DNA of 8,289 nt, from assembly GCA_000995845.1 (NCBI GenBank), contig LCEZ01000053.1, positions 1 to 8,289 on the forward strand, given 5' to 3'. The stretch comes from Parcubacteria group bacterium GW2011_GWD2_43_10. GTDB lineage: Bacteria > Patescibacteriota > Patescibacteriia > Veblenbacterales > UBA10138. The stretch's first letter is position 1. Every line of letters begins with the position of its first letter. Below, piece after piece: positions 1 to 5,592 of the stretch. The notes under the pieces were generated by a model. It did not search any database, was not told the origin of the DNA, and saw nothing but the letters and a program-made list of their open reading frames with translations. The position numbers and the translations under genes are program-made.

Positions 1-464
1 ATATCAAAATTAAAAATTTCATTACAATATCTTTTTAATAGCTTGACTTGTTCGTATTTAAAACCACTACCTTCCTCCTTGGAATAATTGGTTTCGCTTA
101 CTAAGGCGGTACCTGAAACAGCAACAATATTCTTAATCCCAGCCTGCCAGCTACTAATAACATCCATATACCCCTCTACCACAACAGCATACCCAGAATC
201 TTTAATAAAACTCTTTGCTTGATTTAAATTGTACAATACAAAACTCTTATTATATATTGCGGTTTGTGGCGAGTTGATGTACTTAGCCTCCTTAGCATTC
301 GGATCAAGTGTGCGGCCGCCAAAGCCTACCGCTCTGTCTTGCACATCAAAAATCGGGAACAATAAACGATCACGGAAGCGGTCGTAAATACCTGGACCCC
401 TTTCACTTTTTAAAGCCACACCCGCGGCTATTAATTCCTCCAAACTAAAACCCTTGTTACCAGT
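1..464 (-). CDS. dnaG: DNA primase, TOPRIM-side fragment (frame-shifted, cut by left window edge)
   Basis: This continues the primase in the -1 frame relative to the N-terminal fragment at 431-937. The frame is open from 464 down to the left edge. It reads GFSLEELIAAGVALK, then YDRFRDRLLFPIFD, VGFGGRTLDP and YINSPQTAIYNK, and then the TOPRIM core motif VVVEGYMDV. This is the standard order of the DnaG RNA-polymerase core, with the EGYMD acidic motif used for metal binding. Between the usual GTAL and EQVKLLKRY blocks there is an extra stretch (VSETNYSKEEGSGFKY) of about a dozen residues. The rest of TOPRIM and the helicase-binding domain lie outside the window. There is no convincing start codon of its own, so it is best read as the second half of one broken gene rather than a separate protein. 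Confidence 0.85.
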
Positions 465-937
465 TTATCCCACTCAGCTGGAGCATAGCCTAAGGCAAAC
501 GAGCTGATACTTTCGGCAGTGACACCCCTGCTAGCTAAATATTGCCGAGCTGAACTCCCTGGATCTGACTTTAATTGCTCTTGGTAAAAATTTACTGCCT
601 CTGATAGCAACTGAAATAATCTGGTCCGTTTGTTGCTGGCGCCCGGTTGTACCTCACGACTAAGCTCAACCCCGGCTTTGCGTGCTAATATTTCCAGAGC
701 CTCAGGAAAATCCACGTTCTCAAATTTTTCAATGAATTCAAAAATATCTCCACCCAAACCACAGCCAAAACAGTGCCAGATCTGCTTTTCCCGATGCACC
801 ATAAAGCTGGGTGTTTTCTCGCCATGAAAAGGACACAGGCCTTTCCAATTTTGCCCGGATTGCTTAAGGCTGACATACTCGCCAATAACATCTACTACAT
901 CCAGGCGAGATTTTATTTGATCAACGTCGTTTGGCAT
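431..937 (-). CDS. dnaG: DNA primase, N-terminal zinc-binding fragment
   Basis: DnaG makes the RNA primers for DNA replication. This frame gives 168 residues. The CHC2 zinc finger is clear: C35-P-F-H38 and C56-F-G-C59, followed by GLGGDIFEFIEKFE. The start MPNDVDQIKSRLDVVDVIGEY is the normal DnaG N-terminus, which fixes the start at 937. The core begins at GYAPAEWDKLV, after which the frame drifts into a nonsense tail and stops at 431. The family sequence resumes at once in the -1 frame (see 1-464). The gene begins 13 nt after the LD-carboxypeptidase stop, so the two are probably co-transcribed. No Shine-Dalgarno site is visible upstream. A one-base deletion, or a 10-13 base deletion that would also explain a short loop before KGFS, would account for the break. 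Confidence 0.93.
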   Translation of the reverse strand: MPNDVDQIKSRLDVVDVIGEYVSLKQSGQNWKGLCPFHGEKTPSFMVHREKQIWHCFGCGLGGDIFEFIEKFENVDFPEALEILARKAGVELSREVQPGASNKRTRLFQLLSEAVNFYQEQLKSDPGSSARQYLASRGVTAESISSFALGYAPAEWDKLVTRVLVWRN

Positions 938-950
938 TAAAAATAATCAA

Positions 951-1946
951 TTAGTGCTCTAAAATCTCTAATTTAGCCTCTTCTCCCTTAGCGAAAATTT
1001 TTACTCTACCCCCAATAGGAAAAGTAATTCTCGGATCGGAATGACCAAAATCGACTCCGGCAATAACGGGTAAATTTTTCAATTCTTCTTTTGATTTAAT
1101 GATAACCTTCATTTTCTCAATTGTCATTTTAGATAATTTCTGAAACCGGCCTATAACTATTCCCCTAATTTGTTCAAATTGGGGATGCTGAATAAGTGAC
1201 TGCAGATTACGATCAAATTCAACCGCGGCGTTTCCACCAACCAGGTCATCCTCTTCTAAAAACAATATACCATTATTAAGATCTGGAAAAAATTCAGTCC
1301 CTTGAAGCAAATTCAACGTACATAGATTACCGCCTACTGAAGTACCGTCTGCCTGGCCTGGGTTTAATATTTGCCATCCTTCATTTTTAATTAAATTCCT
1401 ATTTGCTTGATCTTTGTACCAGCTATCATCACTCCAATATTCACTGGATTTTACCTCAAACGACTCTGCTATCATGAGACATTTTTTAAAATAATCTAAC
1501 ATATATTCAAAATGTAATTTTTGACCAAAACTTGAATAATGCGGACCGTAATAAGTTACCAGGCCTATTTTTTGAAAAATTGCATTGAGTAATATTGTGA
1601 CGTCAGAATACCCACAAAAAATCTTGGGGTTATTTTCAATTATCCGCCAATCAATATATTTCAGCAGTTGATTACTATTAAAACCGCCTATGATTGAAAA
1701 CACCGCTTTGATATTGCTATCAGCAAAGGCTTGGTGTAAATCGTTTACGCGTGACTGAATTGATGAAGAATCAAAAATATCTCTTTCTTTTACATTATTG
1801 GAGAATAATACTTTTAATCCCAAATCATCAAATCTAGTACGAGCAACCTCCTGAATATCTTCTGAAATAATACCAAGCGAGCGGGACGGCGCTATAACCA
1901 TAATTGTATCACCTCTTTTAAGTTTTGGTGGTATTATTCGCTTCAT
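951..1946 (-). CDS. LD-carboxypeptidase, peptidase family S66 (MccF-like clade)
   Basis: This 331-residue protein is full length for family S66, serine peptidases that cut the L,D bond in murein tetrapeptides or, in the MccF branch, the acyl-sulfamoyl bond of processed microcin C. Visible landmarks in order are the N-terminal strand IMVIAPSRS, the block IIGGFNSNQLLKYIDW (residues 85-100), the nucleophile elbow GYSDVT with Ser114, YYGPHYSSFG, VGGNLCTLNLLQGTEFFPDL, the acidic FLEEDD with the catalytic Glu at about 231, and AGVDFGHSDPRITFPIGG with His302. The Ser-Glu-His triad is complete. The GGFNSNQLL, YGPH and FGHSDP blocks and the linker after the nucleophile fit the MccF-like subgroup better than housekeeping LdcA. 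No signal peptide is seen, which suggests a cytoplasmic enzyme. It sits 13 nt upstream of dnaG and 25 nt downstream of a tRNA-like remnant. No Shine-Dalgarno site is seen. Confidence 0.9.
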   Translation of the reverse strand: MKRIIPPKLKRGDTIMVIAPSRSLGIISEDIQEVARTRFDDLGLKVLFSNNVKERDIFDSSSIQSRVNDLHQAFADSNIKAVFSIIGGFNSNQLLKYIDWRIIENNPKIFCGYSDVTILLNAIFQKIGLVTYYGPHYSSFGQKLHFEYMLDYFKKCLMIAESFEVKSSEYWSDDSWYKDQANRNLIKNEGWQILNPGQADGTSVGGNLCTLNLLQGTEFFPDLNNGILFLEEDDLVGGNAAVEFDRNLQSLIQHPQFEQIRGIVIGRFQKLSKMTIEKMKVIIKSKEELKNLPVIAGVDFGHSDPRITFPIGGRVKIFAKGEEAKLEILEH

Positions 1947-1986
1947 AATTTATTGAATTAAAACCTACCCATGGCGGAGAGGGAGG

Positions 1987-2020
1987 CCCCAAAGTATCCG
2001 CCCTGGGCGGAACTTCGGGG
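1987..2020. repeat. Long GC-rich palindrome
   Basis: CCCC, AAGT and TCCGCCC on the left pair with GGGCGGA, ACTT and GGGG on the right around a single T. This makes about 15 paired bases with one bulge and one mismatch. No U-tract follows on either strand, so it is not a typical intrinsic terminator. Confidence 0.8.
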
Positions 2021-2028
2021 TAAAGATT

Positions 2029-2048
2029 CCTGCCTGCCGGCAGGTAGG
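2029..2048. repeat. GC-rich palindrome
   Basis: CCTGCCTGCC faces GGCAGGTAGG. This is a 10-bp inverted repeat with one mismatch and no spacer, one of a run of palindromes between the tRNA-like pieces. Confidence 0.8.
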
Positions 2049-2078
2049 CGAACCTTCCCGAGCGGAGGGAGCGGGATT

Positions 2079-2097
2079 CCCCCGCAGTATGCGGGGG
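2079..2097. repeat. GC-rich hairpin
   Basis: CCCCCGCA and TGCGGGGG form a perfect 8-bp stem around a 3-nt loop. On the minus strand an alternative fold, GGGGG-CAGTTTA-CCCCC, would give a T-arm-sized stem with a 7-nt loop. Confidence 0.8.
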
Positions 2098-2127
2098 TAA
2101 ACTGCCCCCTCGGTACTTTGCGGTACA

Positions 2128-2144
2128 TCCCGCCAGCGGCGGGA
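2128..2144 (-). repeat. 17-nt hairpin repeat, copy 1
   Basis: TCCCGCC and GGCGGGA flank a 3-nt centre. The same 17-mer, with one base changed in the centre, occurs at 2528-2544. Both copies are followed on the minus strand by TGTACCGCAAA. In both, the hairpin stands where the 17-nt anticodon arm stands in the neighbouring tRNA-Ser. Confidence 0.85.
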
Positions 2145-2167
2145 CGCACTAATCCATATCATATACC

Positions 2168-2255
2168 TGGCGGAGAGAGAGGGATTCGAACCCTCGGTAC
2201 CTTGCGGTACACTTGCTCTCCAAGCAAGCGCACTAGACCACTATGCGATCTCTCC
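2168..2255 (-). tRNA. tRNA-Ser (anticodon GGA), CCA encoded
   Basis: The 88-nt sequence folds as a complete class II tRNA. It has acceptor GGAGAGA/TCTCTCC, a D-arm GCA/TGC, and anticodon stem CTTGC/GCAAG with loop TTGGAGA (anticodon GGA at 2219-2221, reading UCC and UCU). The long variable arm is GTACC-GCAA-GGTAC, the T-arm GAGGG-TTCGAAT-CCCTC, the discriminator base G, and CCA is encoded at 2168-2170. The long variable arm is the serine-type feature. The 5' leader and 3' trailer are also complementary for over ten bases beyond the acceptor stem. The frame of the upstream GIY-YIG gene, past its TAA, ends inside the D-loop of this tRNA. Confidence 0.97.
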
Positions 2256-2318
2256 GCTAGGTATATGAGACTTCTTAATTAAATTCTTAAAGGCTTCACC
2301 CCCATGATAACTTTTTAT

Positions 2319-2513
2319 TTATTTTTCGCGTTGCACTGCTTCAGCACGGGTATTACACTCCTCACGGTAAACCAATCTCCATGGTACTCCAAATTTTGTT
2401 GATTTACTTCTACCTTTGTTATGTCGACCCAATCTATCTGCCAAATTTGCAGTGGAACCAATGTAGTAAGTATTTGAAGTGTCACTATAGAGAATATATA
2501 CAGAATATATCAT
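2319..2513 (-). CDS. Small GIY-YIG nuclease-domain protein, interrupted by an in-frame TAA
   Basis: This is a UvrC-N-terminal-type GIY-YIG domain. It reads MIYSVYILYS, then TYYIGSTANLADRLGRHNKG, where YVYIL-like and YIGS stand for the GIY and YIG motifs and R-x3-H for the catalytic neighbourhood, then KFGVPWRLVYREECNTRAEAVQREK. It stops with TAA at 2319-2321, where family members go on. Reading past the stop in the same frame gives IKSYHGGEAFKNLIKK and then SHIPSGEIA, ending in TAG at 2241-2243 inside tRNA-Ser. The restored length, about 90 residues, is normal for the family, so the gene looks broken by one nonsense change, most simply Q or E to stop. I prefer the ATG at 2513 because the family begins just before YVYIL. 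The ATG at 2528 would add MYRKS, encoded by the hairpin repeat. No clear Shine-Dalgarno site. A TATAAT (2581-2586) lies upstream with no good -35. Confidence 0.85.
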   Translation of the reverse strand: MIYSVYILYSDTSNTYYIGSTANLADRLGRHNKGRSKSTKFGVPWRLVYREECNTRAEAVQREK

Positions 2514-2570
2514 ACTTTTGCGGTACATCCCGCCATCGGCGGGACGACTCAGACATCTCCACCCTAGGTA
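2511..2570 (-). repeat. tRNA-Ser 5'-like fragment with GC hairpin (copy C)
   Basis: On the minus strand this reads TACCTAG (the same leader as the intact tRNA at 2257-2263), then GGTGGAGATGTCTGAGTCG, which resembles a tRNA-Ser acceptor and D-arm start, then the 17-nt hairpin (2528-2544) and TGTACCGCAAAAGTATG, which resembles the serine variable arm. It directly precedes the GIY-YIG frame, whose possible start codons fall in its last bases. With the intact tRNA it places tRNA-Ser-like leader sequence on both sides of the nuclease gene. Confidence 0.55.
2528..2544 (-). repeat. 17-nt hairpin repeat, copy 2
   Basis: TCCCGCC and GGCGGGA surround GAT on the minus strand. It differs from the copy at 2128-2144 at one loop base, with matching sequence on its downstream side. 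Confidence 0.85.
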
Positions 2571-2641
2571 CGTTCAAAGCATTATAATAATAACTTTATC
2601 AGAGCGGGTTTTAAAATACCACAAATCCACCAAAAAATAAA

Positions 2642-2668
2642 GGCCTTAATTCTTAACGAATTAAGGCC
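2642..2668 (-). terminator. Intrinsic terminator of the 100-aa gene
   Basis: GGCCTTAATTC and GAATTAAGGCC make a perfect 11-bp stem with a 5-nt loop. On the minus strand it is followed by TTTATTTTTT. It begins 6 nt after the stop codon of the gene at 2675-2977. Confidence 0.88.
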
Positions 2669-2674
2669 AGCTTA

Positions 2675-2977
2675 TTACTTATTATTTTTACAAATGTTTA
2701 TTAGTTTTCGAATGCTATCGAAATCGCCATGAAGTTCTGTGCCAATGGCGACACTTTTTACGGTAACGCCTTCTGGCATAATTTTTAAGTATTTATTAAT
2801 ACAATCCATTGACAGCAAATTGCTGTCTATATTTACTACTAATGAACCAGGGTTGCTTTTGCTAGCAGCAACAGCATGACCAATGGGGCCGCCAAATACC
2901 TTTTGTAAAAAGGCATTAGCAACATTAACACAACCTTGGTCTAGTTTCTTGGGGAGAGTATCGGTATTAAGAGCCAT
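2675..2977 (-). CDS. Hypothetical protein, 100 aa
   Basis: I do not recognise this protein. It has no signal peptide or membrane segment. It has three cysteines (16, 59, 96), a Gly/Ala-rich stretch FGGPIGHAVAASKSNPGSL (28-46), a hydrophobic strand SLVVNID (45-51) and a second likely strand VTVKSVAIGTEL (71-82), ending in a basic tail KLINICKNNK. The alternation suggests a small soluble alpha/beta domain. The start at 2977 is supported by AGAGG about 8 nt upstream, one of the few good ribosome binding sites in the window. It is a single-gene unit: an intrinsic terminator follows and a hairpin at 3053-3078 precedes it. A weak promoter candidate (TTGACG at 3060-3065, 17-nt spacer, TAGTTT at 3037-3042) overlaps that hairpin. 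Confidence 0.75.
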   Translation of the reverse strand: MALNTDTLPKKLDQGCVNVANAFLQKVFGGPIGHAVAASKSNPGSLVVNIDSNLLSMDCINKYLKIMPEGVTVKSVAIGTELHGDFDSIRKLINICKNNK

Positions 2978-3052
2978 TTACAAACCTCTTTTGATTTATT
3001 TTTAATTAAATTATTTAAGGAACTTTTTGATATCTTAAACTATCACATACCA

Positions 3053-3078
3053 AAACCGGCGTCAAGTGACGCCGGTTT
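3053..3078 (-). terminator. Hairpin terminator after ppsA
   Basis: AAACCGGCGTCA and TGACGCCGGTTT form a 12-bp perfect stem with a minimal loop, 12 nt after the ppsA TAA at 3091. The minus strand continues with only a short T-run (TTTTGG overlapping the stem base), so it may act weakly or as a 3'-end protector. Confidence 0.65.
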
Positions 3079-3090
3079 ATAAAGATTAAA

Positions 3091-3308
3091 TTATTTTCGC
3101 CTGTGCTTTGTTACCTTCCGCTTTGATTTGCCACCGCGACGCAAAGTCTTTTCCAGTTTAAGTATTTTCAGAGTTGTATTCAAAACCGAATCAGGATTTA
3201 AGGAAATAGAATCAATGCCTTCCCGCACTAAAAATTCAGCAAAATCAGGGAAATCAGACGGGGCTTGCCCACAAATACCTATTTTTCGCCCAGCTAGTTT
3301 ACATTCTT
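3091..3308 (-). CDS. ppsA: Phosphoenolpyruvate synthase, C-terminal fragment in shifted frame
   Basis: In the -1 frame relative to the main ppsA frame the sequence reads KECKLAGRKIGICGQAPSD, then FPDFAEFLVREGIDSISLNP. This is the canonical end of PEP synthase, including the GxCGQ loop with the catalytic proton-donor cysteine (Cys753 in the joined protein, matching E. coli Cys751). The frame stops with TAA at 3091-3093. The joined length would be 812 residues, and the span 3091-5528 is exactly one base short of whole codons, which fits a single-base deletion. After the usual end of the fold it carries a strongly basic tail (LRRGGKSKRKVTKHRRK). It is not a separate gene: no start codon or ribosome site precedes it. 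Confidence 0.88.
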
Positions 3309-5528
3309 TAATAGCCGGATAAGTGTTTTTACAGCTTCATTACGCTCGTCATACACATGGGCGACCAGGGCTGAATCCCTATCCACCCCCAGGGTTAGCT
3401 GAGTCAGATCGTTAGAACCAATAGAAAAGCCATCAAATATCTGGGCAAATTCTTTGGCTAATATAACATTGGCTGGAATTTCACACATCATATAAATTTC
3501 CAAGCCGTCCTTACCCCGCTTCAGGCCTTCTGAGGCCATGATTTTCAAAACCTTTTGCCCTTCTTCAATCGTACGGCAAAATGGCACCATTATTTTTAAA
3601 TTCTTCAGGCCATATTCTTCACGGACTTTCTTAAAGGCCTTACATTCCAAGCGAAAAGCTGCCTCATAATGAGGCGAGTAATAGCGCGAAGCGCCACGCC
3701 AACCGATCATTGGGTTATCTTCGTGTGGCTCAAATTGTTGACCACCAATAAGGCCAGCATACTCATTAGATTTGAAGTCGGATAAACGCACGATGGCGTC
3801 TTTCGGGTAAAAACCCGCCGCAATCATGGCTACGCCTTGCGCCAACTTATCAATAAAGTACCTTGGTTTGGAAGAATAGCCAGCGGTTAACTGTAAAATT
3901 TTCTCCCTGACCTTTGGCTCTTTAATTTTCTCAAAATGCAATAGGGCTAGCGGGTGAATCTTTATAGAATCATTGATAATGAATTCTTCCCGAGCTAAGC
4001 CAACGCCATCATTTGGTAATAAGGAAAAATTAAATGCTTGGTGAGGTTCACCTACATTCATCATTATTTTAGTCTTGGGCCGCCCTAATTCCCTCAAATT
4101 AGTGCGATCAATAACAAAGGGCAATATACCTTCGTATACCTTGCCTACTTCCCCATCAGAACAAGCTACTGTCACCTTGCGGCCGGTTTTTAGAACGCGC
4201 GTACCCTTAGCTGTACCAACAATGCAAGGAATGCCGAGCTCACGTGAAACTATCGCGGCGTGACAAGTTCGGCCGCCGGAATCAGTCACAATCGCAGCTG
4301 CCTGCTTCATCACTGGTTCCCAATCCGGATCAGTCATTTCTGTAACCAGCACCGACCCTGGTTTAAACTTGCTTATTTCTTTAACTGATTTAATCAATTG
4401 CACCGGCCCTTGGCCGATTTTAGCCCCCACGGCAATACCTTCAACTAAAACCTTGCTGGTCTTTTCTAATCTGTAATCTTCCAAAGTATGCTTAGATTTT
4501 ATCGTCTGCACTGTTTCCGGCCGGGCTTGCACTATATAAAGATTACCTGAGCGGCCATCCTTGGCCCATTCCAAATCCATCGGGCGTTTATAATGCGCCT
4601 CTACTTCCATTCCCCAACGGGCCAACTGCAATACTTCTTTAGGCTTTAAACTAAAGCGCTGTTGATCACGCTCATTTACAGGCAAGGATTTAGTTGGATG
4701 GACACCGCGTGAAGCGTAAACCAATTTTTTCTCTTTGGAACCTAATTGCTGATTAATGATTGCGGCAAAGCCGGCGCGAACTGTGGGCTTAAAAACCAAG
4801 AACTCATCCGGCGTCACTGTGCCTTTAACAATATATTCACCCAAGCCCCAAGAACTATTAATGAGTACCACATCCCGAAAGCCGGATTCAGTATCCAGCG
4901 TGAACATTACCCCGGAACATGCCTTATCGGAGCGCACCATTTTCTGCACGGCAATGGAAAGACCGATCTTAAAATGATCAAAATGCTTATCTACGCGGTA
5001 AGAAATCGCCCGGTCAGTAAAAAGCGAAGCCATGCATTCTTTACAAGCTTGCAGTAATTCCTTCTCACCCACAATGTTCAAGTAACTTTCCTGCTGTCCA
5101 GCAAAAGAAGCATCGGGTAAATCCTCAGCGGTAGCGGAAGAGCGTACAGCCACATCAACAGCCCTGGTTTTAAATTCTTTGGAAAGCTTGCGGTATTCAA
5201 CCACGATCGCCTGCTTTAGTTCTGGCGGAAATTCCGCTTTTAAAATCGTTTGCCGCACCGCCTGCCCCCTGACTGCCAGATCTTTCAAATCCTCGGTATT
5301 CAAACCTTTAAGTAATTTCCTGATTTCTTTTTCCAGTTTAGCTTTTTTTAGCAAATACCTATAAGCGTAAGCGGTTACGGCAAAACCAGGCGGCACCTTA
5401 ACGCCCCGCGGCGTCAGGCGCTGATACATTTCGCCCAAACTGGCCCCCTTACCGCCAACCAGTGGGATATCTTTAATGGTAATTTTGTCAAAAGGCAGAA
5501 CAAACTGCTTGGCGCGGGACTTGGGCAT
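3294..5528 (-). CDS. ppsA: Phosphoenolpyruvate synthase (main frame, residues 1-741 genuine)
   Basis: PEP synthase converts pyruvate, ATP and water to PEP, AMP and phosphate, a gluconeogenic step. Domains in order: the ATP-binding PPDK_N domain with GGKGASLGEM (25-34), VRSSATAEDLPDASFAGQQ (128-146) and the end YIVQARPET (331-339); the swivelling phosphohistidine domain with GGRTCHAAIVSRELGIPC (418-435, His423); and the PEP/pyruvate-binding barrel with VRLSDFKSNEY (580-590), GWRGASRYY (609-617), MCEIPAN (681-687) and GSNDLTQLTLGVDRDS (704-719). The frame ends three residues after K741 at a false stop, just before the catalytic-cysteine loop, which continues in the -1 frame. The truncated product should be inactive. 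The start at 5528 matches the family N-terminus (VLPFDKI, VGGKGASL). The leader is AT-rich with no Shine-Dalgarno site. It is probably co-transcribed with the two membrane proteins upstream. Confidence 0.96.
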   Translation of the reverse strand: MPKSRAKQFVLPFDKITIKDIPLVGGKGASLGEMYQRLTPRGVKVPPGFAVTAYAYRYLLKKAKLEKEIRKLLKGLNTEDLKDLAVRGQAVRQTILKAEFPPELKQAIVVEYRKLSKEFKTRAVDVAVRSSATAEDLPDASFAGQQESYLNIVGEKELLQACKECMASLFTDRAISYRVDKHFDHFKIGLSIAVQKMVRSDKACSGVMFTLDTESGFRDVVLINSSWGLGEYIVKGTVTPDEFLVFKPTVRAGFAAIINQQLGSKEKKLVYASRGVHPTKSLPVNERDQQRFSLKPKEVLQLARWGMEVEAHYKRPMDLEWAKDGRSGNLYIVQARPETVQTIKSKHTLEDYRLEKTSKVLVEGIAVGAKIGQGPVQLIKSVKEISKFKPGSVLVTEMTDPDWEPVMKQAAAIVTDSGGRTCHAAIVSRELGIPCIVGTAKGTRVLKTGRKVTVACSDGEVGKVYEGILPFVIDRTNLRELGRPKTKIMMNVGEPHQAFNFSLLPNDGVGLAREEFIINDSIKIHPLALLHFEKIKEPKVREKILQLTAGYSSKPRYFIDKLAQGVAMIAAGFYPKDAIVRLSDFKSNEYAGLIGGQQFEPHEDNPMIGWRGASRYYSPHYEAAFRLECKAFKKVREEYGLKNLKIMVPFCRTIEEGQKVLKIMASEGLKRGKDGLEIYMMCEIPANVILAKEFAQIFDGFSIGSNDLTQLTLGVDRDSALVAHVYDERNEAVKTLIRLLKNVN

Positions 5529-5534
5529 GGTATA

Positions 5535-5552
5535 AAATCAAAGATTAAAAAT
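5535..5552. repeat. AT-rich intergenic repeat, copy 1
   Basis: The 18-mer AAATCAAAGATTAAAAAT sits in the gap before ppsA and recurs exactly at 5942-5959 in the next gap upstream. Both gaps also hold further variants (ATTAAAAATC, ATCAAAAATT). In such AT-rich sequence an exact 18-mer could reflect slippage or a dispersed leader repeat. Confidence 0.6.
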
Positions 5553-5592
5553 CAAAAATTAAAATGTTATGTCTTTTTTCCTCTTTTACCTT

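Larger units (their letters stand above)
1972..2160 (-). repeat. tRNA-Ser-like remnant loaded with GC hairpins (copy B)
   Basis: Just downstream of the intact tRNA-Ser, on the same strand, pieces of a second tRNA-Ser-like sequence occur in order. They are TAGTGCG (end of the D-arm), a 17-nt GC hairpin where the anticodon arm should be, the variable arm TGTACCGCAAAGTACC followed by GAGGG (2107-2127, one mismatch over 21 nt with the real tRNA), and, about 120 nt further on, CCTCCCTCTCCGCCA at 1972-1986, which matches the tRNA 3' acceptor plus CCA at 14 of 16 positions when one further base is counted. Between the variable arm and the 3' end lie three strong palindromes. It is not a functional tRNA: the D-arm is short and the T-arm is displaced. 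It could be a degenerate tRNA duplication or part of a dispersed repeat that resembles one. Confidence 0.6.

Noticed and set aside
1958..2162. Two overlapping minus-strand open frames
   Set aside because: They run entirely through GC-rich palindromes and tRNA-like sequence, with no ribosome site and no protein-like composition.
1971..2282. Plus-strand open frame of 103 codons containing GERGIRTLGT
   Set aside because: It is the antisense reading of tRNA-Ser plus the palindromic remnant, a common false gene.
2581..2586. TATAAT as promoter of the GIY-YIG/tRNA unit
   Set aside because: No acceptable -35 at 16-18 nt and the surroundings are simply AT-rich; mentioned only as a possibility.
3300..3312. 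Programmed -1 frameshift site in ppsA
   Set aside because: Only a single A-AAG tetramer is present, with no heptamer and no obvious downstream stimulatory structure. Kept only as an alternative to an indel.
3128..3322. Plus-strand 64-codon frame
   Set aside because: It is antisense to the well-supported ppsA C-terminus.
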